This document shows, in pieces, positions 52,468 to 62,979 of a DNA stretch of 64,000 nucleotides. The stretch comes from Kineothrix alysoides (GTDB lineage Bacteria > Bacillota > Clostridia > Lachnospirales > Lachnospiraceae): the NCBI RefSeq assembly GCF_000732725.1, contig NZ_JPNB01000003.1:186001-250000 (forward strand). The letters run 5' to 3'. Each line of letters starts with the position of its first letter. Within the stretch, counting starts at the first letter, position 1. The notes below the pieces were generated by a model. It was not told the DNA's origin. It did not search any database and saw only the letters and a list, made by a program, of their open reading frames with translations. Both the position numbers and the translations under genes were made by a program.

Positions 52468-53137
52468 CGCTTTCCTCCAGGGTGTAGCCTACGCTCCTTA
52501 CCGCTTTGATTTTCACATTGGCATCCAGGGAAGTAAGTTTTTTGCGCAAGTAGGAAATATATACCCATACCACATTGATTTCAGCTTCGGCATCGTATCC
52601 CCATATTCGTTCCATGAACTGTTCCGTAGAAATCATGCGCTTGGGATTTACCATCAGCATCTCCATCATCTGAAATTCCTTATTCCCAAGTCTTAACGCA
52701 GACTCCCCGTTGGACAGCTCATAATTTTCCTTGTTCAGCCTGATATTTCCCGCCTCTATCATATTCGGTGTAAATTCCGCCTTTCTCCTTCCCATTGCAC
52801 GTATTCTGGCTAACAGTTCTCCCATGGCAAAAGGCTTGCTCAAGTAATCGTCCGCACCCTTATCTAACCCCAAAATCCGGTCCTCTATTTCCGTTTTGGC
52901 GGTCAACATCAGAACGGGAGTATGAATTCCCTGCTGTCTTAGCTGCTCCAGCACCTGAATGCCATCCATTCCCGGCATCATAATATCCAGCACAATTACA
53001 TCGTAATTCTCCGACAGTCCGTAATCCAGAGCATCAACTCCGTTATATACCGGGTCCACGGAATAGTTGTTATGCTTTAAAATCGCCACAAGGGCATTCG
53101 ATAATTCTTTTTCGTCCTCAGCCAGCAAGATTCTCAT
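52460..53137 (-). CDS. OmpR-family response regulator
   Basis: A 225-aa regulator. Receiver: acidic pair in AEDEKE, phosphoacceptor Asp 51 in VIVLDIMMPGMDG, Thr in MLTAKTEIE and Lys in YLSKPFAMGE, all intact. Winged helix near residues 125-220 (GNKEFQMMEMLMVNPKRMIS, then VWVYISYLRKKL). The start at 53137 (MRILLAEDE) is the family's normal beginning. It partners with the kinase gene just downstream. Its own promoter (53365-53398) carries the same 11-bp-spaced CTTAAA repeats as the VTC operon, which supports direct control of both. Confidence 0.92.
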   Translation of the reverse strand: MRILLAEDEKELSNALVAILKHNNYSVDPVYNGVDALDYGLSENYDVIVLDIMMPGMDGIQVLEQLRQQGIHTPVLMLTAKTEIEDRILGLDKGADDYLSKPFAMGELLARIRAMGRRKAEFTPNMIEAGNIRLNKENYELSNGESALRLGNKEFQMMEMLMVNPKRMISTEQFMERIWGYDAEAEINVVWVYISYLRKKLTSLDANVKIKAVRSVGYTLEESDD

Positions 53138-53221
53138 ATGCACTCTCTCCCTCCGTATCATCCGTTTTCATCATCATATCCCATATAGTCCAAAAACTCA
53201 AATCCCATATAATCCTTTTCC

Positions 53222-53322
53222 TTTAGAACAAAAGTGTGCTCCTCACACTCTCGCAGCAAAATACTTTGGCTGCACAGCTTTTGTTCCGCGCGCATCTATA
53301 GTTTCTGTAATAGGAAGCAATA
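53222..53322 (+). repeat. Dispersed repeat C, copy 4
   Basis: TTAGAACAAAAGTGTGCTCC, AGCAAAATACTTTGGCTGCA, CAGCTTTTGTTCCGCGCGC. It lies in the leader of the response-regulator gene, between its promoter and start codon, and would be transcribed. Confidence 0.8.
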
Positions 53323-53364
53323 CTTTCACACATTAAAGCAATATTTTTTTCTATGATATAAAAA

Positions 53365-53398
53365 ATTATACCAAAGGTACCTTAAACAAACCTTAAAG
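53365..53398 (-). promoter_or_regulatory. Promoter with CTTAAA boxes of the two-component operon
   Basis: Minus-strand -10 box TATAAT (53365-53370). Direct repeats CTTAAAC (53381) and CTTAAAG (53392) are 11 bp apart; the second starts 22 bp from the -10 box, the same geometry as at 48379. Indicates autoregulation. Confidence 0.7.
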
Positions 53399-53515
53399 AA
53401 GCTCAAGGCACACATTGTCTACGGAGCGTAGATTGTACTTTTTCAAATTATTGTTTATACTTTGCAGGTAGGTATTTATCAGCTTTATAAGAATTGAAAG
53501 GAGCATTGTTTTAAA

Positions 53516-53860
53516 ATGAATTCAGAAAAAAGAAAACTTCTTCTTGAAGAATATAAAAATAGACATCCTGAAATGGGAGTCATCTCTTATCGCTGCATAA
53601 CAACCGATGAAAGCTTTTTAGGCATTTCCAAGGATACAAGAGCAGACTTTAATAGTACCAATGCCAAGCTGTCCACCAATTTTCATCCTAACAAGCGCCT
53701 GCTTCAGCTATGGAATCAGTATGGACCGGAAGGGTTCGAATTATCTGTTATAAAGGTATTAAAATATGATAATCCGGCCGACAACCATACCTCTGAGCTT
53801 GAAAAGCTGCGTCAGGAATGTTTTGAAGAGAATAAAAACGCGACGGCACTTTGGCGGTAA
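53516..53860 (+). CDS. Small GIY-YIG-like protein
   Basis: A 114-aa basic protein. Residues about 21-45 (GVISYRCITTDESFLGISKD) look like a degenerate GIY-YIG nuclease start, with VISY for GIY and FLGIS for YIG. NFHPNKRLLQLWNQYGPEGF near 61 and ELSVIKVLKY near 80 match the small GIY-YIG-type proteins common in Firmicutes. The usual catalytic Glu is hard to place, so activity is doubtful. AAAGGAG precedes the ATG. It is monocistronic, with repeat C copies on both sides. Confidence 0.55.
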   Translation: MNSEKRKLLLEEYKNRHPEMGVISYRCITTDESFLGISKDTRADFNSTNAKLSTNFHPNKRLLQLWNQYGPEGFELSVIKVLKYDNPADNHTSELEKLRQECFEENKNATALWR

Positions 53861-53872
53861 GAGGAATAGGAC

Positions 53873-53965
53873 GAACAAAAGTGTGTTTCGCCCACGCTCA
53901 CAGCCAAATACTTCGGCAGCACAGCTTTTGCTTGGCGCGCGTAGCTGTGAATGTATTGCCTTCCT
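53873..53965 (+). repeat. Dispersed repeat C, copy 5
   Basis: CGAACAAAAGTGTGTTTCGC, then AGCCAAATACTTCGGCAGCA, CAGCTTTTGCTTGGCGCGCG, diverged at the right end. It directly follows the GIY-YIG-like gene. Confidence 0.8.
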
Positions 53966-54029
53966 TATGATAGAAAAAAGACGGACAGCATATCAATCAA
54001 GCTGTACCGCCTTTTTAAATTTGGATGAT

Positions 54030-56681
54030 TTATCTGTTGGTGACTTTCTTTGCTAACTCTCCGCCGAGCATAGGAACCAATGCCAGAACCAACGAAACGA
54101 TTATTTCGTCAAATGAAAGCATTACAGTGCCAAAAATAGGGTTGAATAGCGGTATATAAATACTTGCCAGCAAAAATGCCAAGGAGGCAATTACACATTT
54201 ATTGAGATAGCTATTCTCAAAAATACGCATCTTGAAGATAGAAACCTTCTCGGAACGAGAGGAATAAGCACGAAGCAGTTCACCTAAAACTAAGGTAAGG
54301 AAGCAAGCGGTACGCGCTGCATCAATATCCTGATGCGCAAAGTATCCATAGGAAAATGCTCCCAGCGTACCGATAGCCAAAGCAATACTCTGAATTCCAA
54401 CAGCAATCGCCATTCGCTTGTCTACGATAGGCTCGGAAGGATCTCTGGGGTGACGGTCCATCACACCGGGTTCTTCTTTTTCCATACCGAGAGCAAAAGC
54501 CGGGAACGCGTCCGTAATTAAGTTAACAGAAAGAAGCTGTATCGCCACAAGCGGTACTGGCATGCCCGCAATCATGGCGATGAAAATAACGAGGATCTCA
54601 CCGATGTTACAAGAGAGCAAAAAGCCTACAACCTTACGTATGTTGCTATAGATGGTACGTCCTTCAGCAACTGCTCTTACAATGCTTGCAAAGTTATCGT
54701 CCGTCAGAATCATATCTGCGGCTTCCTTCGATACATCGGTACCGGTAATACCCATGGCAACACCGATGTCGGCATGTTTTAAGGAAGGAGCATCGTTCAC
54801 ACCATCGCCGGTCATGGCTGCGATATCGCCGTTAGCTCTGACAGCGTCAACTAAGCGTACCTTATGTTCCGGTGAAACGCGAGCGAATACATTGACGGTC
54901 TTCACACGCTCTCTAAGCTGTTCGTCGTCCATCTCGGAAATCTCACGTCCCTCCACAGCAACAGCGCCTTCTTCAACGATGCCGAGCTGACGGCCGATTG
55001 CGGTAGCTGTGATTTTATGGTCCCCGGTAATCATTTTTACCTGAATGCCGGCTTTTTTACAAACACTGATCGCATCCTTTGCTTCTTCTCTGGGCGGGTC
55101 GATCATTCCTACAAGACCAACAAAAGTCAAATCGTTCTCCGCTTCGAAGGAAGCATCCACTTGCTCTACCTGCTTGTATGCTGCTCCGATAACACGAAGT
55201 GCCTCCTCCGCAAAATTCTGATTTGCCGCAAGAATTTCCTGACGATTCTCTTCCGTCATCTCCTGAACGGTTCCGTTCAAATCGATGGAAACACAGCGGC
55301 GAAGCAGTTCATCGGGTGCACCCTTGGTATACATCACCGTCTTGCCTTCTATCTTATGGAATGTAGACATCAGCTTTCTATCGGAATCGAAAGGAATCTC
55401 CTGAAGGCGAGGATATTTTTTATCCCACTGATCCTTTACCATTCCTGCCTTGTGCGAGAGCACTACCATCGCACCTTCCGTAGGATCGCCTACAATAGTT
55501 TCTTTTTCAGAGTCATAAATCGCATCGTTACATAACAAAACGCATTCCAGAATCTTCTGTACCGCCTCCGCTTTCTTATTACCGGAAGCATCAAGAATAT
55601 CTCCGGCGGGACTGTAGCCCGTGCCGCTTACGTCGTACATCTTTTTGCCATCATAAATCTTCTGAATAGTCATCTTATTCTGGGTTAGCGTACCCGTCTT
55701 GTCCGAACAGATGACAGTGGTGCTTCCCAGCGTCTCAACAGCGCTCAGACGCTTAATTATCGCATTGCATTTTACCATCCTTTGCATACCCATAGCTAAA
55801 ACTACGGTAACAACTACGGTAAGTCCTTCCGGAATCGCCGCAACTGCCAAGGATACAGATGTCATAAATATATCAAAAAGTTCCATTCCACGAAGCCAGC
55901 CGAGCAGAAAAATAATCCCGCAAATCGACAGGCAGACAATACCTAACAGTTTACCAAGGCTGTCCAGCTTCTTTTGCAGCGGGGTAGCCTCGTCGCTGCT
56001 GCTGTTGAGCATACCTGCGATATTTCCCATCTGGGTCTTCATTCCGGTGTCAGTGATAACACCCTTTCCTCGCCCATATGTTATTACGGTGCCCATATAG
56101 GCACTATTGATGCGATCCCCTAAGCCCGCATCCTCGGGTAGAACTAATTTTGCATCTTTTTCCACCGGGACCGATTCACCGGTCAGGGCAGCTTCATCGA
56201 TTTTCAGGTTGATGGATTCCACCAGACGCAGGTCGGCTGGTATATAGTCGCCTGCCTCCAAAATAACCACATCACCGGGAACCACTTCATGAGAGGCAAT
56301 CTCAACGACTTGACCGTCACGCAGTGCCTTTGCATGCGGACTTGCCATTTCTTTTAGTGCCTTTAGCGCGTTACTGGCTTTGTTTTCCTGATATACACCA
56401 AGAAAAGTGTTGAGTACAACAATTGCCAGAATAACGATGCCTTCCAATTCTTCTCCAAGAAGAATTGAAATCACTGCAGCAACAATCAGAATCAGGACTA
56501 AAAAATCTTTAAGCTGATCCAGAGCCATTGCCAGAATGGACTTTTCTTTGCCGCCTTCCAGACGGTTTGGTCCGTATTTCTGATTGCGCTCCGTGGCTTC
56601 CTTACCGGAAAGGCCGGTGGACAGATCGACTTGTAGGTCTTCCGCGGTCTCTGAGGCGGATAGGTTAAAATACTTCTTCAC
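54030..56681 (-). CDS. Calcium-type P2 ATPase (PMCA/PacL-like)
   Basis: An 883-aa cation pump. Order: actuator with LTGESVPVEKD near residue 185, phosphorylation site CSDKTGTLTQNKMTIQ near 335, nucleotide-binding KGAPDELLRRC near 490, hinge MTGDGVNDAPSLKHADIGVA near 610, then the C-terminal six membrane helices, including NLITDAFPAFALGMEKEE. The motifs AAIPEGLTVVVTVVLAMGMQ in M4 (PEGL) fit Ca2+-transporting ATPases. GTG at 56681 is chosen as start because GGAGG lies 6 bases upstream; the upstream in-frame ATG at 56735 has none. It is monocistronic and likely exports calcium. Confidence 0.93.
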   Translation of the reverse strand: MKKYFNLSASETAEDLQVDLSTGLSGKEATERNQKYGPNRLEGGKEKSILAMALDQLKDFLVLILIVAAVISILLGEELEGIVILAIVVLNTFLGVYQENKASNALKALKEMASPHAKALRDGQVVEIASHEVVPGDVVILEAGDYIPADLRLVESINLKIDEAALTGESVPVEKDAKLVLPEDAGLGDRINSAYMGTVITYGRGKGVITDTGMKTQMGNIAGMLNSSSDEATPLQKKLDSLGKLLGIVCLSICGIIFLLGWLRGMELFDIFMTSVSLAVAAIPEGLTVVVTVVLAMGMQRMVKCNAIIKRLSAVETLGSTTVICSDKTGTLTQNKMTIQKIYDGKKMYDVSGTGYSPAGDILDASGNKKAEAVQKILECVLLCNDAIYDSEKETIVGDPTEGAMVVLSHKAGMVKDQWDKKYPRLQEIPFDSDRKLMSTFHKIEGKTVMYTKGAPDELLRRCVSIDLNGTVQEMTEENRQEILAANQNFAEEALRVIGAAYKQVEQVDASFEAENDLTFVGLVGMIDPPREEAKDAISVCKKAGIQVKMITGDHKITATAIGRQLGIVEEGAVAVEGREISEMDDEQLRERVKTVNVFARVSPEHKVRLVDAVRANGDIAAMTGDGVNDAPSLKHADIGVAMGITGTDVSKEAADMILTDDNFASIVRAVAEGRTIYSNIRKVVGFLLSCNIGEILVIFIAMIAGMPVPLVAIQLLSVNLITDAFPAFALGMEKEEPGVMDRHPRDPSEPIVDKRMAIAVGIQSIALAIGTLGAFSYGYFAHQDIDAARTACFLTLVLGELLRAYSSRSEKVSIFKMRIFENSYLNKCVIASLAFLLASIYIPLFNPIFGTVMLSFDEIIVSLVLALVPMLGGELAKKVTNR

Positions 56682-56942
56682 AGCATACCTCCATAATTTT
56701 ATTTTTAGGTTATAGGATATAATATTGAACTGCATTCTATCAGCTTTTTATTATATCCATTTGCTACAGAAAATAGCATATCATATTTAGTAAAATACCG
56801 ATAGTACTTTTCTTTTAGATAATAATTTTTTAATTTTTTTATCGTACATTAATAGAAACCACTCATGCAGACAAGCAGCTCGTCCCCATTATGGACGATT
56901 GATTCCGATGTTTAAGGAAAACTGTCAAAGACTATCAATAAA
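56682..56942. other. Leader of the calcium-type ATPase gene
   Basis: A/T-rich, without a gene. Should contain the leftward promoter. Ends at repeat C copy 6. Confidence 0.35.
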
Positions 56943-57050
56943 TTGCAACAAAAGTGTGCTTCGCACACTCTCGCAGCCAAGCACTTGGGCAGCACAGCCT
57001 TTGCTTGGCGGGCGTAGCTGCGCATCCATTGCTTCTGTAATAGACGTATT
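56943..57050 (+). repeat. Dispersed repeat C, copy 6
   Basis: GCAACAAAAGTGTGCTTCGC, then AGCCAAGCACTTGGGCAGCA, GGGCGTAGCTGCGCATCCA and the trailing TGTAATAG half-hairpin. Nearly a full-length match to copy 1. Confidence 0.85.
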
Positions 57051-57177
57051 TTCGTATTACATAAGAAGAGAACGAGACGCCTGTGAACAGACGCCCCGTT
57101 TCTATGATTTGATTCATTCAAAGCAGTGTCGCCATTTTGAAATTATACTATTGGAAAGGTCGTTTTATGAACCTTTC

Positions 57178-58860
<1,683 letters not shown>

Positions 58861-58973
58861 GCTTTATCTCCTTATTGTATCGTCATTATTTTATCTTCAA
58901 TTATATTATACGCAAAGTTATCAGGTCAGTGCATATATTGTCGTATTTTGAAGTTAATAGTCTGATACTATTT

Positions 58974-60056
58974 TCAAATGATAAACCATTCATTCAAAAG
59001 CTCGGATTCTCCACCATCTATAGGAACGCGATAAAAATAATCGTTATTTTGCGTTTCCTCATTTACCTGCGCTATTGCTTCATAATAAAGATATCCGTCT
59101 CCCGGAACAAAATGAAGGATTCCCCAGTATTCATCCGCCTTCATCGCAGCAATCGTCTTCATTTCCCCGCTCCCATCAGCAGGAAGCATAACAATTTTGC
59201 CGGCGAGGGAAGCATATAACTTCCCCTTCTCGATGAGAAAAGAATAGTTGGCAGAGCCCGTAAAGCTTATCGGAAGTTCTCTCTCCACCTTGCCGCTTTC
59301 TCCACTCCGTACCTGCATCTGATATTCATAAGTTCGGTAATCATAGCCCTCCGGTTTCGTCACAAGTGTCAGGCAATAAAGCTTACCCTCGTAAAAAGAA
59401 ACGCCGTCGATATATCCTACCTCATCCACCTGCGAATAAGCTGTCAATGTCTCATCCTTGCCGTTTTTTAAATAGATGCGGCCCAGTATATTCTTCTCCT
59501 CCGCCCCATCATAGCCATTATAGTACACATATCTTCCGTCATAGCCCAATATATTGTCGATACGATCGGTTTTTAATTCCTTTCGCTCTCCCGTGTTCAA
59601 ATCCACATAGGCATAACGCATCCGGTAACTGTCATCATATTCATAGCCATAGAACAGCTTATCCCCCAGCAGCTTTTCATGCCCCATACCCGCGAGAAAA
59701 ACATCCTTGGCCAGCACCTCCACATTACTGCCGTTCATGTCGGAACACTTTATGGAAAGCAACTCGTCCGTCACGCCCTCATAAGCCTCCTGCACCTTCT
59801 CCACATAGTAAATTTTATCCTCTTGAATCGTAAAAATGCTGCTCTGCTGGGGAATGCTCTCGCCGTATACTCCATTTACACCCCGGTACACCACTCCCTC
59901 GTAAGCGCACATGTTGGAAAAGCCTCTGGCTGAATAAAAAGAACTCTTCCCCCTATCCTCCGAAAATGTGTGCAGAACCCCGAATACGACCAGCACCAGC
60001 ATCACCGTGACAGCGATGGCTGCCGATATCCATAGCTTTTTATTTATTTCTTTCAT
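58974..60056 (-). CDS. DUF5050-like membrane-anchored beta-propeller protein
   Basis: A 360-aa protein. A single N-terminal membrane segment (residues about 8-28, KLWISAAIAVTVMLVLVVFG) is followed by an extracytoplasmic domain with repeated DGRYVYYNGYD / GDKLFYGYEYDD / EGKLYCLTLVTK strands, the pattern of DUF5050-type repeat proteins that form beta-propellers. The function of the group is unknown. The start at 60056 (MKEINKKLW) follows the aldose-epimerase stop by 2 bp, so translation is coupled. A short spacer (58861-58973) with no clear terminator separates it from the collagen-like gene. Confidence 0.65.
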   Translation of the reverse strand: MKEINKKLWISAAIAVTVMLVLVVFGVLHTFSEDRGKSSFYSARGFSNMCAYEGVVYRGVNGVYGESIPQQSSIFTIQEDKIYYVEKVQEAYEGVTDELLSIKCSDMNGSNVEVLAKDVFLAGMGHEKLLGDKLFYGYEYDDSYRMRYAYVDLNTGERKELKTDRIDNILGYDGRYVYYNGYDGAEEKNILGRIYLKNGKDETLTAYSQVDEVGYIDGVSFYEGKLYCLTLVTKPEGYDYRTYEYQMQVRSGESGKVERELPISFTGSANYSFLIEKGKLYASLAGKIVMLPADGSGEMKTIAAMKADEYWGILHFVPGDGYLYYEAIAQVNEETQNNDYFYRVPIDGGESELLNEWFII

Positions 60057-60058
60057 TC

Positions 60059-60940
60059 TTATTCTTCCACCGTGATATCGTATCCCGAAGCGAAGCTCTT
60101 TCCCTGCTGCACCTCGTTTCCCCATTTTCTTTCCTCTAAAGTCCCTGCAAAATCTGTGTGATCACAGATACCATTCCATGGCTCTATGCAGACGAAGGGT
60201 GCGTTTTTACCTGCCGGAGCCCACACTGCAACGACGGGCAAATCGAATTTCGTAGTGATATACGGCTTCTTGTCAGGGGTGAGGAGCGCTATTCTGTGAA
60301 TCTGATAGTCTTCCATGATAATCGCATCCCTTTCGAACAATTCTTCCGAAATCGGCAGCAATCCATCCTGTAGCTTATAGCTTTGCTTCTCGCCGCTTAC
60401 CAGACCGTCCTCTCCGATTGTAGTGCAGTTTATCTCATCTTCCTTATCAAATTTCAGAAAATATTCTTCCCGTTTTTCACCCCGGTTTATCGGACAATTA
60501 AAGGCAGGATGCCCTCCTATGGAAAAATAAAGCACTTCGGAAGAAGGATTCTCCACTCTCCATAGCACTTTCAGGGTCATATCCTCCAAGCGATAGCCTA
60601 TTTTCAGCTGAAAAGAAAAAGGAAATTGCTTCTTTGTCTCTTCGTTCTCTTCGAACGTAAACCATAGCTCTGTAGATTCATGAGACACCAGTTTAAATTC
60701 CACATCCCTTACAAATCCATGCTTTTCCATCTTATATGTCTTATTGTCCAAACGATACTCGCCGTTTTTCAAACCGCCTACGAGAGGAAACAATGTGGGA
60801 GAAGTCCTTCCCCAGTAACGGGCATCTGCGCACCACATATATTCCTTTCCACTTTCCGATTTTCTAAGTGATTTCAGTTCTGCTCCACGGGAATCCACAG
60901 AGGCTGTTAGCCTCCCGTTACTTATTTCAAAAATTGCCAT
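60059..60940 (-). CDS. Aldose 1-epimerase family protein (LacX-like)
   Basis: A 293-aa mutarotase-fold protein. GGHPAFNCPI near residue 152 has the catalytic-type His, and FVCIEPWNGICDH near 252 carries the conserved Glu; RTSPTLFPLVGG near 49 is the substrate-loop signature. It resembles LacX-type epimerases of Firmicutes and would interconvert hexose anomers. The start at 60940 (MAIFEISNG) has AAAAGGAG upstream. It forms a two-gene unit with the downstream DUF5050-like gene; the reason for that pairing is not known. Confidence 0.88.
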   Translation of the reverse strand: MAIFEISNGRLTASVDSRGAELKSLRKSESGKEYMWCADARYWGRTSPTLFPLVGGLKNGEYRLDNKTYKMEKHGFVRDVEFKLVSHESTELWFTFEENEETKKQFPFSFQLKIGYRLEDMTLKVLWRVENPSSEVLYFSIGGHPAFNCPINRGEKREEYFLKFDKEDEINCTTIGEDGLVSGEKQSYKLQDGLLPISEELFERDAIIMEDYQIHRIALLTPDKKPYITTKFDLPVVAVWAPAGKNAPFVCIEPWNGICDHTDFAGTLEERKWGNEVQQGKSFASGYDITVEE

Positions 60941-61046
60941 CTTCTTTTCTCCTTTTCCACTCCCTGATAAAACTTTTATTAACACAATTATAGTTTAAAT
61001 TTTCTATTTTTACAATCCTGTAGCGTCCTTATCCACACAAATCATA

Positions 61047-61121
61047 TTGCAGTTCAGCCTTCGGCCAGACTGCAACATGTATGCACACAAAATGCGATAA
61101 AACTGTATTTTGGTGCTGCAT
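61047..61121 (-). repeat. Repeat B, truncated inverted copy
   Basis: Matches the reverse complement of the element at 44043 over about 75 bp, including an identical 34-base core (GCAACATGTATGCACACAAA then ATGCGATAAAACTG). The other half is missing. Confidence 0.85.
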
Positions 61122-61137
61122 CCTTTTTCCTATTTTA

Positions 61138-61183
61138 ACAAAAAGACAATCCACATGTTCGATTCACATGGATTGTCTTTTTC
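61138..61183 (-). terminator. Terminator after the orphan response regulator
   Basis: AGACAATCCA pairs with TGGATTGTCT; runs of A on one side and T on the other, so usable in both directions. Confidence 0.8.
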
Positions 61184-61187
61184 TCTC

Positions 61188-61874
61188 CTAGCCTACCTTA
61201 TACCCCGTTCCCCACACTACCTTCAAATAATGAGGCTCCTTCGGATTACTCTCGATTTTCTCCCTGATATGCCTAATATGTACGGCGATGGTATTATCTG
61301 CACCGATGGCCTGCATATTCCAGATGGATTCATATATCTGATCAATGGAAAATACCCGTCCTCTATCCTGAACGAGCAGGCGCAGAATTTTGTATTCAAT
61401 AGGTGTTAACTTCACTTCCCTGCCCACCACCGTCACTTTTCTTATAACATCATCAATCACCAGATCGTCTACCCGATAAATACGGTTGATATTCTCGCAC
61501 ATATTGGAAAGCTGAGTGTAACGCCTGAATTGGGAATTGATCCTCGCCATAAGCTCTAACGGGTGATACGGATTCAGGACGTAATCATCTGCGCCTGCAC
61601 CCAGTGCCGCGATCTTCATTTGCTCCGTATCGTTAGTCGATAATACAATAATCGGCATTCTCTCTGCATTCCTAACACTTTTAAGCTTTTCGATCCCATC
61701 TCTTTTCGGAAAATCGATGTCCATGATTACAAGATGAATATCGCTGCTTTTTAGCCTTTGCACCACATCCTGCAGCGCGTTCATCACAATTACCTGATAC
61801 CCCTCCTGTGCCAGAAAAATCTTGAGAACCTCCATGTTTGTCGTTGTCTGATTGTAAATCAATACATTTTTCAT
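61188..61874 (-). CDS. OmpR-family regulator with atypical receiver domain
   Basis: A 228-aa regulator. The receiver has the phosphoacceptor-position Asp 52 in VIMDIDFPKRDG, but the acidic pair after strand 1 is missing (VLIYNQTTTN instead of a DD/ED pair) and the conserved Lys of the K-P motif is replaced by Asn (YVLNPYHPLEL). The winged helix (LTPIEYKILRLLVQDRGRVF, then IRHIREKIESNP and VVWGTGYKVG) is intact. It probably works without normal phosphorylation. There is no kinase gene next to it; the ECF sigma operon lies 26 bp upstream, and the gene may be part of it. TAGAGAGGAGG precedes the ATG. Confidence 0.88.
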   Translation of the reverse strand: MKNVLIYNQTTTNMEVLKIFLAQEGYQVIVMNALQDVVQRLKSSDIHLVIMDIDFPKRDGIEKLKSVRNAERMPIIVLSTNDTEQMKIAALGAGADDYVLNPYHPLELMARINSQFRRYTQLSNMCENINRIYRVDDLVIDDVIRKVTVVGREVKLTPIEYKILRLLVQDRGRVFSIDQIYESIWNMQAIGADNTIAVHIRHIREKIESNPKEPHYLKVVWGTGYKVG

Positions 61875-61899
61875 TTGGTTTCCTCCTCTCTAAAGGGCC

Positions 61900-62979
61900 T
61901 TATTCATACTGTTTCAAATCTATATTGTCCATAATCTTCTTTGCATCACTTTCCGTAAAGCCCAAAAAGTCAATATACACCTCATAGCTTCCTACGGTAA
62001 TCGCTGCATGTATCTGCAATTTGTCGCTATCCTTTTCCTTTACCGAATCCACAAGCTTATAAGTATATACTCCCGACGTCGTGTACTCTCTTTCGTTGGT
62101 CACTCCTCCCGGAAATATTTTGGAAGATTCGTGCCCTTTAGTATCCGAGTAGTCGGTTCTTTCCATCCAAAGCACTTTATCGTCCGCCTCGTATCGAACC
62201 ATCGCCCAGCTTCCACAAACTGTAACCTCCGTAGATACAACCTTTTTTCCTATACTTATAGACGGCTGAGGAAATATAATATCTTCATTCCTTATAAATT
62301 CTTCCCATGTAACATAATGGTATACAGGAACTTCGCCATTTTCCCAAAGCTGATTCTTCGCTGTGCCGTCGGTCTGTGCCATATTTCCTGACACAGGTTT
62401 TTCTGCTTTCGAGGAAGCGTTTGCCCCTCTGTCACCGCTTACGCTGTTGCCTGTTACCGAGTTGCATCTTTCCGAATCTCCTACTGTCGAAGCCGGGCTA
62501 TCCGCTGCTGAATTACCGGTCACGGAATTGCCTGATACGCCGGCCATTTCAATATTCGCCTCATCCGCTGTCATTTGCATTTCCGCAGAAGCATTTTCAC
62601 CGGCAATCTCTCCCGCGATAAAGCTTTCATCCTGAGATGAGACTAGCATTGGACTTTCTTTCTCTTTTTCCACCGCCTCCTCCACCACATAAGATCTGCT
62701 CTGGGCAGCTTCTCCCTTGGACATAGTGAAAGCGTCGCCGGATTCGAATCCCCATTCGTTCACCCGTATGACATTCTGGAAATATTCTGCCGCCTTTACG
62801 GAGCCGAAGCCACAGACAAAGATCACGCACATAGCAGAAAATGCTGTAGCTGTAGCTTTCTGTGCCCGTTTCACGACACGCCGCCTATGTCTGCTCTCAT
62901 CCATACAGTTGGAAACATCAATATGAAATTCTTTTACATCCTGCATGGCCGACTGATAAGTACTTTTAAAATCATCCAT
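61900..62979 (-). CDS. Membrane anti-sigma factor candidate with SGNS-rich linker
   Basis: A 359-aa protein. The N-terminal cytoplasmic part (about 40 residues, ending HRRRVVKRAQK) precedes a membrane segment near residues 42-62. An extracytoplasmic linker rich in Ser, Gly, Asn follows, with repeated SGNSVTGNS-type units near residues 148-200. The C-terminal domain (about 215-359) resembles DUF4367 domains of anti-sigma factors. Its start overlaps the ECF sigma gene by 8 bp, the usual sigma/anti-sigma arrangement. It probably holds the sigma factor at the membrane and releases it on an envelope signal. CAAGGAGGAG precedes the start. Confidence 0.75.
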   Translation of the reverse strand: MDDFKSTYQSAMQDVKEFHIDVSNCMDESRHRRRVVKRAQKATATAFSAMCVIFVCGFGSVKAAEYFQNVIRVNEWGFESGDAFTMSKGEAAQSRSYVVEEAVEKEKESPMLVSSQDESFIAGEIAGENASAEMQMTADEANIEMAGVSGNSVTGNSAADSPASTVGDSERCNSVTGNSVSGDRGANASSKAEKPVSGNMAQTDGTAKNQLWENGEVPVYHYVTWEEFIRNEDIIFPQPSISIGKKVVSTEVTVCGSWAMVRYEADDKVLWMERTDYSDTKGHESSKIFPGGVTNEREYTTSGVYTYKLVDSVKEKDSDKLQIHAAITVGSYEVYIDFLGFTESDAKKIMDNIDLKQYE

